This document shows positions 19,424 through 28,115 of a DNA stretch of 64,000 bases, piece by piece (positions within the stretch are counted from its first letter, which is position 1; the number at the start of each line of letters is the position of its first letter). This DNA comes from Flavobacterium celericrescens (lineage in GTDB: Bacteria > Bacteroidota > Bacteroidia > Flavobacteriales > Flavobacteriaceae). The position numbers and the translations under genes were made by a program. The stretch is from contig NZ_JAAJBV010000003.1 of assembly GCF_011392075.1 (NCBI RefSeq), forward strand, positions 1 through 64,000, read 5' to 3'. The notes under the pieces were generated by a model, which had not been told where the DNA came from, made no database searches, and saw only the letters and a list, made by a program, of their open reading frames with translations.

Positions 19424-19454
19424 AATCCTCGCAAGAAATTGTGGGGATTTTTTT
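19424..19454 (+). terminator. Terminator of yebC
   Basis: Stem AATCCTCGCA/TGTGGGGATT (one G-U pair) followed by seven T. Confidence 0.8.
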
Positions 19455-19548
19455 ATATATTAGCGTAATTGAAATACACATTATGATAAAATTAATTAGT
19501 TCGAATTAATTCTCTAAAACCTAACAAAATCAGCAATTAACAAAACAA

Positions 19549-20127
19549 ATGAAAAGAAAATATTTCAATAAATACGTTTATTTACAATGTGTAATTCTAT
19601 TTTTCCTGTTCTCTTGTAACGATAACGAAAAGGAGATTAATCTTGGTAATAATTTTTTTTATATTCCATCTCAAGAAATAATTTTTGATGTTACAACTTT
19701 TGATGGAAATGGAATATATCTATGTGAAAACAATAAAAAAATTCCTGTTATTTTACCTGAAATTGAAGAATATAAATACAATTCAGATTTTATTATAATT
19801 AAACAAAATTTCAATAACGAACAGACAAAACGCTTAATAGAAAACATGTTATTTATGCCTAAAGTATATTTCACATATGACAAAAATTATATTAAACTGA
19901 ATGAAGACTATTTAGCAAAATTAGATCAGACAGAACAAAACAGTATTTACTCTGAAAAATTCACTAATGAACTTTTAAAAAATTCAACTGAAATTCAAAA
20001 AATGAAGATTAACAAGGAAAATTTTTATATAATTGAGAAAAAAGAATTAAAAATTTATGGCCCATTAAGCGTCAGTGAATTTGAAATCGCTAAACAGAAT
20101 TTTAAAATAAATTTGAATTTTGATTAA
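19549..20127 (+). CDS. Orphan lipoprotein
   Basis: I do not recognise this protein. It has 192 residues; a signal segment ends in the lipobox LFSC, followed by NDNEKE, so it is probably a lipoprotein. The mature part is beta-rich then helical, highly charged, with many Asn and Lys codons. It is first in a run of small orphan genes on the plus strand between yebC and hutH, very AT-rich. No promoter of consensus type was found. Immunity-like or envelope roles are possible; there is no direct evidence. Confidence 0.65.
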   Translation: MKRKYFNKYVYLQCVILFFLFSCNDNEKEINLGNNFFYIPSQEIIFDVTTFDGNGIYLCENNKKIPVILPEIEEYKYNSDFIIIKQNFNNEQTKRLIENMLFMPKVYFTYDKNYIKLNEDYLAKLDQTEQNSIYSEKFTNELLKNSTEIQKMKINKENFYIIEKKELKIYGPLSVSEFEIAKQNFKINLNFD

Positions 20128-20203
20128 ATGAACTGCCTTTCTTAAAATAAAGATAGAAGTCAAATATGTCAATAAAAAAAGTAAACTCTAGAACGTTAAC
20201 ATT

Positions 20204-20698
20204 ATGAAAAATACAATATTATTAATAACTATATTTACAATATGCATATTTGAACTAAATGCACAATCTATAAAAAAATCAGATTTAAAAAAAACAAAAT
20301 GGTTTGCTAACAATGAAAATTTTTATAAATCGGATACAATTTCACTTATTCAAATTCTAAAATTTAATAGCGAAAACGTAAAAACTAATGAAACTTATTT
20401 AAAACTTCAACAAAATAATAATGAAAACATAACTGAATTAAACTTTAAAAGTAGCGGAAACTTAACCGTTGAGGATTTACATGTTAAAGATTGGACTGTT
20501 TCAAAAATTGTTGGAAAATGGAAATGGAAATTTGATTCTAAAAATCAAATTTTAAATCTTTATTTCAATAGAAAATTAAGGCATTCATTCCGAATTGATT
20601 CTCAGAAAAAAGATAGTTTAATTTGTAAATCAGAAAACAATAATAAAAATGAATCCATAGTAAATCTATTGATATTAAAATTAATCAGAATAAATTAA
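20204..20698 (+). CDS. Orphan secreted protein, lipocalin-like pattern
   Basis: I do not recognise the family. It has 164 residues with a clear signal peptide (MKNTILLITIFTICIFELNA, then QS). The mature protein starts KKSDLKKTKW and has a VGKWKWKFDSKNQILNLYF strand pair, a pattern like lipocalin-like or META-type beta barrels. Extremely AT-rich. It is 76 bp from the gene before and 45 bp from the one after; operon status is unclear. Confidence 0.6.
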   Translation: MKNTILLITIFTICIFELNAQSIKKSDLKKTKWFANNENFYKSDTISLIQILKFNSENVKTNETYLKLQQNNNENITELNFKSSGNLTVEDLHVKDWTVSKIVGKWKWKFDSKNQILNLYFNRKLRHSFRIDSQKKDSLICKSENNNKNESIVNLLILKLIRIN

Positions 20699-20743
20699 TA
20701 TATACTATACTACGAAACTGTATTCCGTAATCTTAAAAATAAA

Positions 20744-21130
20744 ATGTACACAAAATTATACTTACAATATCTCAATTTCTTGAAATTAAAAAAGAATATA
20801 GATCCAACGTTTAGTGCAAGTTGTATTGTGTTTTTGTCGCAATGTGTTCATTTTTTTCTCGGAATGCTAATTTTGAGTAAACTATTTAATTTTAAAATTT
20901 CTAGCTTTAGCAGTGACAACTCAACTAATAAATTGTTTTTTATGCCAGTTGCCGCTATTTGGCTTTATTTAGTCCATAAAACATTTTCTGCTAAATCTAA
21001 AAAAGTTGATTTTAAAAAAGAGAAAATTTATGAACTAAATAATCTTCAATTTCTTATTTTAGTTGTAGTTACTATACTAATTCCACTTTATTTTATTATT
21101 ATACTTTCTGGTGGACAAATATGGAAGTAA
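20744..21130 (+). CDS. Orphan small membrane protein
   Basis: I do not recognise this protein. It encodes 128 residues with three likely membrane segments: around CIVFLSQCVHFFLGMLIL, FFMPVAAIWLYLVH and LQFLILVVVTILIPLYF. It lies in the same plus-strand run of orphan genes. There is no signal peptide and no known motif. A real gene is likely because the frame is clean, hydrophobicity is patterned and it is spaced like its neighbours. Confidence 0.55.
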   Translation: MYTKLYLQYLNFLKLKKNIDPTFSASCIVFLSQCVHFFLGMLILSKLFNFKISSFSSDNSTNKLFFMPVAAIWLYLVHKTFSAKSKKVDFKKEKIYELNNLQFLILVVVTILIPLYFIIILSGGQIWK

Positions 21131-21237
21131 TTAAAAAGTATTGCTAAAAACAATTTTTAAAAAGAACATAAATAAGACAAAATGGAGGTAAAACCCGATG
21201 GCGTGAAATTATCAAATAACATTATCAAAAAAATAAT

Positions 21238-21657
21238 ATGAAAATCCTAATTTTATTCTTTCTCATATTTACAAATAGTTATTCTCAAGATTTTACAGGT
21301 AAATGGAAAATCATTTCACTTGAAGATAAAACAATTTACGTAAATAAATTAACCGATTCTATATATATTAAAGATTCTAATAGTAAAACCACTATTAAAG
21401 AATTGAAAGAAATGTCAGAGCAATTTATTTATCCAACAACATTTATCTTTGGCGAAAATGGAGATTTTGAAAGTTATAATCCACTAGAAGGAATTTCTAA
21501 AGGAAATTTTGTGGTAGATAGAAAAAAAAATACACTTACAATAATTGAAGCTAATGGAAAACGAAATGAAGCAATATTTTTATTTAATAATGGAATCCTA
21601 TTTCTTCAACCAATAAAAGAAAAAGGTGAAACAAAAATTGGTTTCAGAAAAGAATAA
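21238..21657 (+). CDS. Secreted lipocalin-like protein
   Basis: A protein of 139 residues with a signal peptide ending near SYSQD, then FTGKWKIISLEDKTIYV, a typical opening of lipocalin-like domain proteins in Bacteroidetes. Beta strands follow throughout and it ends GFRKE. Function unknown; such domains may bind small hydrophobic ligands. It is the last of the small orphan run (19.5-21.7 kb). The preceding 107 bp spacer shows nothing recognisable. Confidence 0.65.
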   Translation: MKILILFFLIFTNSYSQDFTGKWKIISLEDKTIYVNKLTDSIYIKDSNSKTTIKELKEMSEQFIYPTTFIFGENGDFESYNPLEGISKGNFVVDRKKNTLTIIEANGKRNEAIFLFNNGILFLQPIKEKGETKIGFRKE

Positions 21658-21738
21658 AATAAACCAGATACTAATGTAATTGAATTCCATACCTTCAAAA
21701 AATTAATCTATTTTTTCGTAAATTAGTAATAAAAAAAT

Positions 21739-22188
21739 ATGGCAGATAATTTTGTTTCGTTACATCGCGTAGTAACGGCTCCACCTGAAAAGGTGTTTCG
21801 TGCATTTACAGACAAAAATGCAATGGCTTCGTGGATTCCACCGTATGGTTTTTTGTGTGAGGTTCACAGTATGGATGTGAAAATTGGCGGCGGTTTTAAA
21901 ATGTCATTCATCAATTTTACAACGGGTAACGGGCATTCTTTTGGTGGAAAATATTTAGATATCAAACCAAACGAGTTTATAAAATACACCGACACTTTTG
22001 ATGACCCCAACTTACCAGGCGAAATGACAACTTCGGTTTGGTTGAAGGCTGTTTCTTGTGGCACAGAAATCAAAATACTACAAGAGAATATTCCAGCAAT
22101 GATTCCTACTGAGATGTGTTATTTAGGTTGGCAAGAATCTCTAGAAAAATTAAAAAAATTAGTAGAACCTAATATTCCAGATAATTAA
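21739..22188 (+). CDS. SRPBCC / AHSA1-like domain protein
   Basis: A cytoplasmic START/SRPBCC-fold protein of the AHSA1 (activator of Hsp90 homologue) family, 149 residues. Seen: LHRVVTAPPEKVFRAFTDKN and WIPPYGF at the N terminus, GGGFKMSF, and a C-terminal helix with GWQESLEKLKKLVEP. These small single-domain bacterial members generally have no assigned ligand. It is flanked by its own terminator at 22235-22264 and is not clearly in an operon. Confidence 0.88.
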   Translation: MADNFVSLHRVVTAPPEKVFRAFTDKNAMASWIPPYGFLCEVHSMDVKIGGGFKMSFINFTTGNGHSFGGKYLDIKPNEFIKYTDTFDDPNLPGEMTTSVWLKAVSCGTEIKILQENIPAMIPTEMCYLGWQESLEKLKKLVEPNIPDN

Positions 22189-22234
22189 AACTAACTAAAT
22201 ATCAAAAAAGGTTGCTTTTAAAATATAATACTTG

Positions 22235-22264
22235 AAAACTCCGTCACTTCTCGGAGTTTTTTTT
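22235..22264 (+). terminator. Terminator of the SRPBCC gene
   Basis: Stem AAAACTCCG/CGGAGTTTT followed by a T run. A TATATTTG (22264-22271) directly after it may be the -7 element of the next gene. Confidence 0.8.
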
Positions 22265-22292
22265 ATATTTGGTTCAAACAAAAAATCACTCA

Positions 22293-22688
22293 ATGAAAAA
22301 AATTCAATTTCTTCTATTTTGTTGCAGCTTTATATTTTTCTGCAATTTTGGAACCGCTCAAATCAAGGATTGCAAAAAGTTTAAAAATGGAACCTTTAAA
22401 TTAGTAGATAAAAACTCTGGAACAACTTACATTATAAAGCGTAAAGGCGATATTCAGTATGAAGAAATCGAAGGTAATTCTAAACAACTTAGTTTTCATA
22501 TTAAATGGATTGATGACTGCAAATACACTGTTTTACCAACCAAAGAAACAATGGATTATGATGCTAGATTTGCGGGATTATTAGTTATTGAAATTATAGA
22601 AGTTCGTGAGAAATCTTATATCATGAGAGCCACAATGCCTGATTATCCTAATTTTGTAATGGAAAGTGAAATGTTATTAATGGAATAA
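22293..22688 (+). CDS. Conserved secreted protein of unknown function
   Basis: A protein of 131 residues with a signal peptide (hydrophobic, ending GTAQI), followed by DCKKFKNGTFKLVDKNSG and beta-rich sequence with a WIDDCKYTVLP motif and two Cys that could pair. Similar Flavobacteriia proteins are known to me only as hypothetical; some database entries carry an unrelated topoisomerase label that this sequence does not support. The start MKKIQFLLF at 22293 is preferred over codons eight residues upstream because the signal peptide begins there and a TATATTTG element overlaps the longer version. Confidence 0.7.
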   Translation: MKKIQFLLFCCSFIFFCNFGTAQIKDCKKFKNGTFKLVDKNSGTTYIIKRKGDIQYEEIEGNSKQLSFHIKWIDDCKYTVLPTKETMDYDARFAGLLVIEIIEVREKSYIMRATMPDYPNFVMESEMLLME

Positions 22689-22727
22689 AAAAAACGCTAT
22701 TGAATCAAATCAATAGCGTTTTTTTAT
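22687..22727. terminator. Bidirectional terminator
   Basis: Stem AACGCTATTG/CAATAGCGTT with A and T runs on the two sides, between a secreted-protein gene and convergent hutH. Confidence 0.9.
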
Positions 22728-22742
22728 TTATAATTTCTTGTA

Positions 22743-24245
22743 TTAATCTTCTATATCTATTTGAAAACTATTTAAGAAAGAAATTGATTTTTCAATATCA
22801 TAATGTAAAATTCTATCTTCTGAAACAAATGGAACTTCCTCACGATACGATTTCACAAAGCTTTCTATAAATTCACTCGATTTTAAAGGTCTTCTAAATT
22901 CTAATGCTTGCGATGCGTTTAACAACTCTATTGCTAAAATTCGCTCCAGATTATCAACGATGCGTAGCGTTTTTGTAGCTGCATTAGCTCCCATGCTCAC
23001 ATGATCTTCTTGTCCGTTTGAAGAAACAATACTATCAATACTTGCCGGAGTTGCTAATTGTTTATTTTGACTAGCAATGCTTGCCGCAGTATATTGAGGA
23101 ATCATAAATCCTGAATTCAACCCTGGGTCGTTCACTAAAAAAGCTGGTAATCCTCTTAAACCCGAAATTAATTGATAAGTTCTTCGTTCTGAAATACTTC
23201 CTAATTCGGACAAAGCAATTCCTAAAAAATCTAAAGCTAAAGCTAAAGGTTGTCCATGAAAATTTCCACCAGAAATAATTAAATCTTCTCCAACAAATAC
23301 ATTTGGATTATCGGTTACCGAATTTACTTCTGTACGAAAAACTCTTTTTACATAATCAATAGCGTCTTTTGAAGCACCATGTACTTGCGGCACACATCTA
23401 AACGAATAAGGATCTTGAACATGTACTTTAGGTTGTGCAATAATTTCGCTGTCTTCTAAAATATCTCTAAAAAATTCAGCCGTTTTAATTTGTCCTTTAT
23501 GTGGCCTTATTAAATGAATTAAATCTGTAAAAGGCTCTATTCTACCATCAAATCCCTCTAATGAAATTGCAGCAATAACATCCGCCAAATAAGACAACTT
23601 ACATGATTTAAGCAATGTATAAACACCATAAGCACTCATAAATTGTGTACCATTTAATAAAGCTAAACCTTCTTTAGATTGCAAAACAATGGGGTGCCAT
23701 CCCATTTTTTCCAAGACTTTATTTGCTGGTTGTCTAAATCCATCATGATATACTTCTCCTTCACCTAATAAAGGCAATGATAAATGTGCTAAAGGTGCCA
23801 AATCACCGGAAGCACCTAAAGAACCTTGGGTATAAATTACTGGGAAAATATCATTATTATAAAAATCAATCAACCTATCAACAGTAACTAATTGCACACC
23901 AGAATGACCATAACTCAATGACTGAATTTTAAGCAACAACATTATTTTTACAACCTCACTTGGCACTTCCTCCCCTGTTCCACACGCATGCGATTTCACA
24001 AGATTCTCTTGAAGTTTAGATAAATTTTCATTAGAAATCTTTACATTACAAAGCGAGCCAAATCCTGTATTAATTCCATAAATAGGATCGCTGTGTGATT
24101 GCATTTTATCATCTAAATACTTTCTGCACTTTTCAATATTAACTCTTGCTTCTTCTGATAAAGCTAATTTTTGCCCTTGAAAAATAATTTCATTGATTTT
24201 TTCTAAAGAAAGTAAATCAGAACTGATATAATGTATGGTTTCCAT
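22743..24245 (-). CDS. hutH: Histidine ammonia-lyase
   Basis: Deaminates L-histidine to urocanate, the first step of histidine breakdown; cytoplasmic tetramer. Seen: 500 residues; YGINTGFGSL at about 56-65; the MIO prosthetic-group precursor ASG within GSLGASGDLAP at 145-147; later QDPYSFRCVPQVHG, FHGQPLALALD and SSNGQEDHVSMG. No other hut genes are next to it, so it may serve a scattered pathway or a related aromatic ammonia-lyase function. HAL is favoured by its overall similarity. It is divergent from dnaK with a 240-bp shared control region. Confidence 0.94.
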   Translation of the reverse strand: METIHYISSDLLSLEKINEIIFQGQKLALSEEARVNIEKCRKYLDDKMQSHSDPIYGINTGFGSLCNVKISNENLSKLQENLVKSHACGTGEEVPSEVVKIMLLLKIQSLSYGHSGVQLVTVDRLIDFYNNDIFPVIYTQGSLGASGDLAPLAHLSLPLLGEGEVYHDGFRQPANKVLEKMGWHPIVLQSKEGLALLNGTQFMSAYGVYTLLKSCKLSYLADVIAAISLEGFDGRIEPFTDLIHLIRPHKGQIKTAEFFRDILEDSEIIAQPKVHVQDPYSFRCVPQVHGASKDAIDYVKRVFRTEVNSVTDNPNVFVGEDLIISGGNFHGQPLALALDFLGIALSELGSISERRTYQLISGLRGLPAFLVNDPGLNSGFMIPQYTAASIASQNKQLATPASIDSIVSSNGQEDHVSMGANAATKTLRIVDNLERILAIELLNASQALEFRRPLKSSEFIESFVKSYREEVPFVSEDRILHYDIEKSISFLNSFQIDIED

Positions 24246-24351
24246 TGTAAAATTTTAAAGTTCAAAATTCCGTAAACCAACCTAAAAAAGCAAATATTAC
24301 TTTTACTATTTTCAAGATTAATATACGAAATAATGAAAACACTGCAAAAAA

Positions 24352-24399
24352 TGACATCTTGTCAGTACGTTTTTTACTGACAAAACAAATATCCTGACA
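24352..24399. promoter_or_regulatory. Array of TGACA half-sites upstream of dnaK
   Basis: Four half-sites: TGACA 24352-24356, TGTCA 24360-24364, TGACA 24378-24382, TGACA 24395-24399. The middle two form an 8-bp perfect inverted repeat, TGTCAGTA and TACTGACA (24360-24367, 24375-24382). The array lies about 20-70 bp upstream of a -24/-12-like promoter. It reads as an operator or activator site for a dimeric protein. Confidence 0.6.
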
Positions 24400-24418
24400 T
24401 TTTTAATCTAAATCGTAG

Positions 24419-24434
24419 TTGGCACAATCATTGA
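24419..24434 (+). promoter_or_regulatory. Sigma-54-like (-24/-12) promoter of dnaK
   Basis: TTGGCAC (24419-24425), N5, TTGA (24431-24434). GG and GA are separated by 10 bases as in -24 GG / -12 GC promoters; GA replaces GC. The predicted start of transcription, near 24445, leaves a leader of about 40 bases. Confidence 0.55.
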
Positions 24435-24485
24435 ATTAGAGTCATCGAGTTTAAAATTGAAATTTAAAATCTAACTAGTATAAAA

Positions 24486-26369
24486 ATGAGTAAAATTATT
24501 GGAATCGACTTAGGAACAACCAACTCATGTGTGGCTGTTATGGAAGGTGGAGAACCTGTTGTAATTGCAAACGCAGAAGGTAAAAGAACAACACCATCTG
24601 TAATTGCTTTTGTAGAAGGTGGAGAAATTAAAGTTGGAGATCCGGCAAAAAGACAAGCAGTAACTAACCCAACAAAAACGATTGCTTCGGTAAAACGTTT
24701 TATGGGTAACAAGTATACTGAAAGTGCAAAAGAAGCTTCAACAGTAGCTTACAAAGTGGTTAAAGGTGACAACGATACACCTCGTGTTGATATCGATGGT
24801 CGTTTATATACACCACAAGAATTGTCTGCAATGACACTTCAAAAAATGAAAAAAACAGCTGAAGATTATTTAGGTCATTCAGTTTCTGAAGCAGTTATTA
24901 CTGTTCCAGCTTACTTTAACGATGCACAACGTCAAGCTACGAAAGAAGCGGGTGAAATTGCTGGTTTAAAAGTAATGCGTATCATCAATGAGCCTACAGC
25001 AGCAGCTTTAGCTTATGGATTAGACAAACAAGGAAAAGACCAAAAAATCGCAGTTTACGATTTAGGTGGTGGTACTTTTGATATTTCTATCTTAGAATTA
25101 GGAGACGGAGTTTTTGAAGTATTATCTACAAACGGAGATACACACTTAGGTGGAGATGATTTTGACCAAGTAATTATCGATTGGTTAGCTAACGAATTCA
25201 ATACTGCTGAAGGTGTTGATTTACGTAAAGACCCAATGGCATTACAACGTTTAAAAGAAGCGGCTGAAAAAGCTAAAATTGAATTATCAGCTTCTACTCA
25301 AACAGAAATCAACTTACCATATGTAACAGCTACGGCTTCTGGACCAAAACACTTAGTGCAAACGTTAACAAGAGCTAAATTCGAACAATTAGCTGAAACT
25401 TTAGTAAAACGTTCTATGGAACCAGTTGCTAAAGCGTTAAAAGATGCTGGTTTATCAGTTTCTGATATCGACGAAGTAATTTTAGTTGGAGGTTCAACTC
25501 GTATTCCTGTTATCCAAGAACAAGTGGAGAAATTCTTCAACAAAAAACCATCAAAAGGAGTTAATCCTGATGAAGTAGTAGCAATTGGAGCTGCAATTCA
25601 AGGTGGAGTTTTAACAGGAGAAGTAAAAGACGTATTGTTATTAGACGTTACACCACTTTCATTAGGTATTGAAACTATGGGAAGTGTTATGACAAAATTA
25701 ATTGAGTCTAATACTACAATTCCAACAAGAAAATCACAAGTTTTCTCAACAGCAGCAGATAACCAACCATCGGTAGAAATCCACGTTTTACAAGGAGAAA
25801 GACCAATGGCAAATGATAACAAAACAATTGGTCGTTTCCATTTAGATGGTATTCCACCAGCACCAAGAGGAGTTCCTCAAATTGAAGTAACTTTCGATAT
25901 TGATGCGAATGGTATCATCAAAGTTTCTGCTACAGATAAAGGAACAGGAAAATCTCATGATATTCGTATCGAAGCTTCTTCAGGTTTAACTCCAGAAGAA
26001 ATCGAAAGAATGAAAAAAGATGCTGAAATGAATGCTGAAGCAGACAAATTAGCTAAAGAAAGAGTAGATAAGTTAAACGAAGCTGATTCAATGATTTTCC
26101 AAACAGAAAGTCAATTAAAAGAAATTGGTGATAAATTAACTGCTGAACACAAAACAGCTATCGAATATGCTTTAACTGAGTTGAAAATGGCTCATGAGAA
26201 TCAAGATTTAGAAGCTATTCAAAAAGGTTTAGACAACGTAAATGCAGCTTGGAAAACAGCTACAGAAGAAATGTACAAATCACAAGAACAAGGAGCTTCT
26301 CAAGCTGAGCCACAAGCAAACGCTTCAGGAGACCAAACACAAGATGTAGATTTCGAAGAAGTGAAATAA
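24486..26369 (+). CDS. dnaK: Molecular chaperone DnaK (Hsp70)
   Basis: The ATP-dependent Hsp70 chaperone that folds and protects proteins with DnaJ and GrpE. Seen: 627 residues; [19 protein letters not shown] at the start, [12 protein letters not shown] at about 195, [11 protein letters not shown] near 337, the hydrophobic linker [16 protein letters not shown] near 383, the substrate-binding domain, and an acidic C-terminal tail ([11 protein letters not shown]). No dnaJ or grpE follows; the gene is alone with its own terminator. The upstream TGACA array and the -24/-12-like promoter suggest stress control by a sigma-54 activator rather than HrcA/CIRCE; I saw no CIRCE repeat. Confidence 0.98.
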   Translation: MSKIIGIDLGTTNSCVAVMEGGEPVVIANAEGKRTTPSVIAFVEGGEIKVGDPAKRQAVTNPTKTIASVKRFMGNKYTESAKEASTVAYKVVKGDNDTPRVDIDGRLYTPQELSAMTLQKMKKTAEDYLGHSVSEAVITVPAYFNDAQRQATKEAGEIAGLKVMRIINEPTAAALAYGLDKQGKDQKIAVYDLGGGTFDISILELGDGVFEVLSTNGDTHLGGDDFDQVIIDWLANEFNTAEGVDLRKDPMALQRLKEAAEKAKIELSASTQTEINLPYVTATASGPKHLVQTLTRAKFEQLAETLVKRSMEPVAKALKDAGLSVSDIDEVILVGGSTRIPVIQEQVEKFFNKKPSKGVNPDEVVAIGAAIQGGVLTGEVKDVLLLDVTPLSLGIETMGSVMTKLIESNTTIPTRKSQVFSTAADNQPSVEIHVLQGERPMANDNKTIGRFHLDGIPPAPRGVPQIEVTFDIDANGIIKVSATDKGTGKSHDIRIEASSGLTPEEIERMKKDAEMNAEADKLAKERVDKLNEADSMIFQTESQLKEIGDKLTAEHKTAIEYALTELKMAHENQDLEAIQKGLDNVNAAWKTATEEMYKSQEQGASQAEPQANASGDQTQDVDFEEVK

Positions 26370-26390
26370 TCTATAAATTGTAATAATTTA

Positions 26391-26424
26391 AAAACCGAGT
26401 CAGTAATGATTCGGTTTTTTTATT
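26391..26424 (+). terminator. Terminator of dnaK
   Basis: AAACCGA (26392-26398) pairs with TCGGTTT (26411-26417), followed by a T run. Confidence 0.8.
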
Positions 26425-26486
26425 TTAAAAAAACAAGCGTATCTATTTTTTTGTATATTAGGAACTTAATTCAATAACCTACTATT

Positions 26487-27116
26487 ATGAAAAAAGTCTT
26501 TCTATTTCTTGCATTGGTACTAATTTCAACTGCAACATTTGCTCAAAAATCAAAATCAAAAACTACTACAACCAAAAAAGTTGTTCTAGCTACAGCAGAT
26601 AATGTTACAGCAGAAATAATTACCCTAAACAAAGAAAAGAAAGTAGTTCTATTTGTAAAAAACGTTAGTAAAATTGATACTTTAGAAATTAAAAAAATTA
26701 CTACACCCGATTTTAAACCTTCCAGTTTTACACTAAAAAGTTACACCACAAATGGAAAAAAATTCTATCATGTAAACTGGAAAGAAGAAATTAAAGTAGA
26801 TACCAAATTAAAAAAAGAAAATGGCGTTGTAACCGAAGATCAGCTTTGGGATATCGAAAACAAAACATTATTGCTGGGTAACATCCACAAATCATCTCAT
26901 ATCAAAGAAACTGTTTTTTTAGATGCAAATAAAACCGCCTCTCAAGATGTAGAAAAAAATAGAAGTGAAGGTTTTGAATTTACGCTTAATACAGATGGAA
27001 GTTTTAATTTAAAAACAAAAACACAAAATAGTGTATATGTTTATAATACATCTTCTGGTAAATATGAAATTAAAGGAGCTCCCAAAACTACAACTGCTCC
27101 AAAAAAGAAAAAGTAA
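26487..27116 (+). CDS. Secreted protein of unknown function
   Basis: I do not recognise a family. It has 209 residues, a signal peptide ending TFAQK, then a Lys/Ser/Thr-rich linker and a beta-rich body with VTAEIITLNKEKKVVLFV, ITTPDFKPSSFTL and NTDGSFNLKTK. Both ends are lysine-rich; the C-terminal tail TTAPKKKK is unusual. It stands between dnaK and the nitronate monooxygenase gene with no visible operon. Function cannot be proposed. Confidence 0.65.
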   Translation: MKKVFLFLALVLISTATFAQKSKSKTTTTKKVVLATADNVTAEIITLNKEKKVVLFVKNVSKIDTLEIKKITTPDFKPSSFTLKSYTTNGKKFYHVNWKEEIKVDTKLKKENGVVTEDQLWDIENKTLLLGNIHKSSHIKETVFLDANKTASQDVEKNRSEGFEFTLNTDGSFNLKTKTQNSVYVYNTSSGKYEIKGAPKTTTAPKKKK

Positions 27117-27164
27117 TATGCGTGCATAATATTTTTTACTATATTTGAAAAAAAATCAAATAGT

Positions 27165-28115
27165 ATGGAAAAGCAATCGCTAACTTCACTTTTACAAATT
27201 ACACATCCAGTAATTATGGCTCCTATGTTTTTAGTATCCAATACTAAAATGGTAATTGAAGGTATGAAAAGTGGCATTGCAGGTTGTATTCCAGCATTAA
27301 ATTATAGAACATTAGAAGAATTAAGAGCTTCAATCCATGAATTAAAAGCAGCTAAAGTTCCTGGAGGAAGTTTTGGTTATAACTTAATTGTAAACAAATC
27401 AAACGTTAAATATAAAGAGCAGTTGCGTATTTTATGTGAAGAAAGAGTAGATTTCATTCTAACATCGCTTGGTTCGCCAGAAGAAACAATTCGAGAAGCG
27501 CATAAAGTTGGTATCAAAGTTTTTTGTGATGTTACTGATTTAGCCTTTGCAAAAAAAGTAGAAAGTCTAGGAGCTGATGCACTTATAGCGGTAAACAATC
27601 AAGCTGGTGGTCACCGTGGAAATATTGATCCTGAAACACTCATTAAACAATTAAACGAAAACACCAAACTACCTGTAATTTCGGCTGGTGGTGTAAGCAA
27701 AAAATCAGATTTAGATACAATGCTGAGCTATGGTGCTGTTGGTGTTTCTGTAGGTAGTCCGTTTATTGCATCTAATGAAGCTGGAGTTTCACAAGAATAC
27801 AAACAAGCTTGTGTAGATTATGGTGCAAAAGATATTGTAATGACAGAACGTATTTCGGGAACACCTTGTACGGTTATCAATACGCCTTATGTTCAAAAAG
27901 TAGGAACGAAACAATCTTGGATTGAAACCGTATTAAATAAGAATAAAAGCCTTAAAAAATGGGTAAAAATGATTCGTTTTTATATCGGAATGAAAGCAAC
28001 TGAAAAAGCTGCGACACAAGTGACTTATAAAACGGTTTGGGTTGCGGGTCCTAGTATTGAAAACACTACAGCAATTTTGCCAATAAAAGATATTGTAAAA
28101 AAAATAGTTTCTTAA
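27165..28115 (+). CDS. Nitronate monooxygenase family FMN protein
   Basis: An FMN-dependent TIM-barrel protein of the nitronate monooxygenase / 2-nitropropane dioxygenase family, which oxidises alkyl nitronates; some relatives are enoyl-ACP reductases or have unknown substrates. Seen: 316 residues; VIMAPMFLVSN near the N terminus, FGYNLIVNKSN, a phosphate-binding motif region VNNQAGGHRGN and PVISAGGVSKKSDLDTML, and GAVGVSVGSPFIAS. A TATATTTG -7 element lies at 27140-27147. It ends with no gap against the convergent gene beginning at 28116. Confidence 0.88.
   Translation: MEKQSLTSLLQITHPVIMAPMFLVSNTKMVIEGMKSGIAGCIPALNYRTLEELRASIHELKAAKVPGGSFGYNLIVNKSNVKYKEQLRILCEERVDFILTSLGSPEETIREAHKVGIKVFCDVTDLAFAKKVESLGADALIAVNNQAGGHRGNIDPETLIKQLNENTKLPVISAGGVSKKSDLDTMLSYGAVGVSVGSPFIASNEAGVSQEYKQACVDYGAKDIVMTERISGTPCTVINTPYVQKVGTKQSWIETVLNKNKSLKKWVKMIRFYIGMKATEKAATQVTYKTVWVAGPSIENTTAILPIKDIVKKIVS

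Noticed and set aside
22293..22688. DNA topoisomerase IV fragment
   Set aside because: It is a short secreted protein with a signal peptide and no topoisomerase motif.
24246..24485. CIRCE element before dnaK
   Set aside because: No 9-bp inverted repeat with the CIRCE consensus was found; the TGACA array differs.
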